DNA from: Rhodobacterales bacterium | Lineage (GTDB): Bacteria; Pseudomonadota; Alphaproteobacteria; Rhodobacterales; Rhodobacteraceae | Reading direction: 5' to 3' | NCBI GenBank assembly: GCA_025357355.1 | Contig: JANXPK010000863.1 | Coordinates: 1-6,337 of the forward strand | Length of the DNA: 6,337 nucleotides | In this document: piece after piece, positions 6,266 through 6,337 of the stretch | How positions within the stretch are numbered: the first letter of the stretch is position 1 | Layout of the letters: every line of letters starts with the position of its first letter | The notes under the pieces: generated by a model | What the model saw: the letters and a program-made list of their open reading frames with translations, nothing else | Told to the model about the DNA's origin: nothing | The model's database searches: none | Position numbers and translations under genes: made by a program

Positions 6266-6337
6266 TCACTGTGCCCACGGCGGCACAAAGGCCGCACCGT
6301 CGCCGATCTGCGCCTTCGCCCCCACCGGCAGCACCGC
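6266..6337 (-). CDS. C-terminal end of an unidentified leftward gene
   Basis: A reverse-strand frame enters from the right edge and ends with TGA at 6266-6268. The last residues read AVLPVGAKAQIGDGAAF and then VPPWAQ. Third positions are GC-rich, as in the other genes. It converges on the hydrolase-like gene with 21 bases between the two stops. Twenty-three residues are too few to assign a family, and I do not recognise the tail. It could be a chance frame, but the composition and the convergent placement look natural. Confidence 0.5.
   Translation of the reverse strand, partial: AVLPVGAKAQIGDGAAFVPPWAQ

Noticed and set aside
6255..6287. Possible bidirectional terminator between the convergent right-hand genes (CCCCCGGGGG, and a 6-bp stem TGTGCC/GGCACA at 6270-6287).
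   Set aside because: The first palindrome has no loop, the second stem lies inside the leftward coding end, and neither is followed by a T-run on either strand.

Overview
The window looks like chromosomal DNA of a GC-rich alphaproteobacterium, most likely a member of the Rhodobacterales (Rhodobacter/Paracoccus type). The basis is the strong G/C bias at third codon positions, the long open antisense frames that this bias produces, and the resemblance of several proteins to families I associate with that order. I see no insertion sequence, phage gene, tRNA, rRNA or CRISPR array. No stretch longer than about 180 bases lacks a gene.

Left part, leftward genes: an XdhC/CoxI-family accessory protein (1-915, cut by the left edge) lies downstream of a 655-residue secreted OmpA-family protein (1009-2976). 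A strong hairpin terminator (about 960-990) separates them. The OmpA-family gene is the most distinctive object here. It has a signal peptide, two copies of a four-cysteine module exactly 150 residues apart, a ten-copy Ala-Asp-Lys pentapeptide tract between them, a hydrophobic helix, an RxDG-rich segment and a C-terminal peptidoglycan-binding OmpA domain.

Middle: a metallo-beta-lactamase-fold hydrolase (3140-4045, leftward) with a complete metal-binding set. It is divergent, across 74 bases, from a GT-A glycosyltransferase (4120-5133, rightward).

Right part: after a 181-base gap with a plausible promoter comes a rightward gene (5315-6244). Its product resembles an alpha/beta-hydrolase-like Rhodobacterales family that I recall being labelled 'phosphoadenosine phosphosulfate reductase' by automatic annotation. 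It keeps the strand-turn-helix of a nucleophile elbow but has glycine where the catalytic serine should be. At the right edge, 23 codons of a convergent leftward gene are visible and not identifiable.

Functionally the window is a set of small, mostly separate transcription units: a molybdoenzyme maturation factor, an envelope/cell-wall anchoring protein, a hydrolase, and a glycosyltransferase with its neighbour. Nothing ties them into one pathway. I do not see a clearly new multi-gene system. The items most worth a second look are the duplicated cysteine module with its repeat linker, and the nucleophile-less hydrolase-like protein beside the glycosyltransferase.
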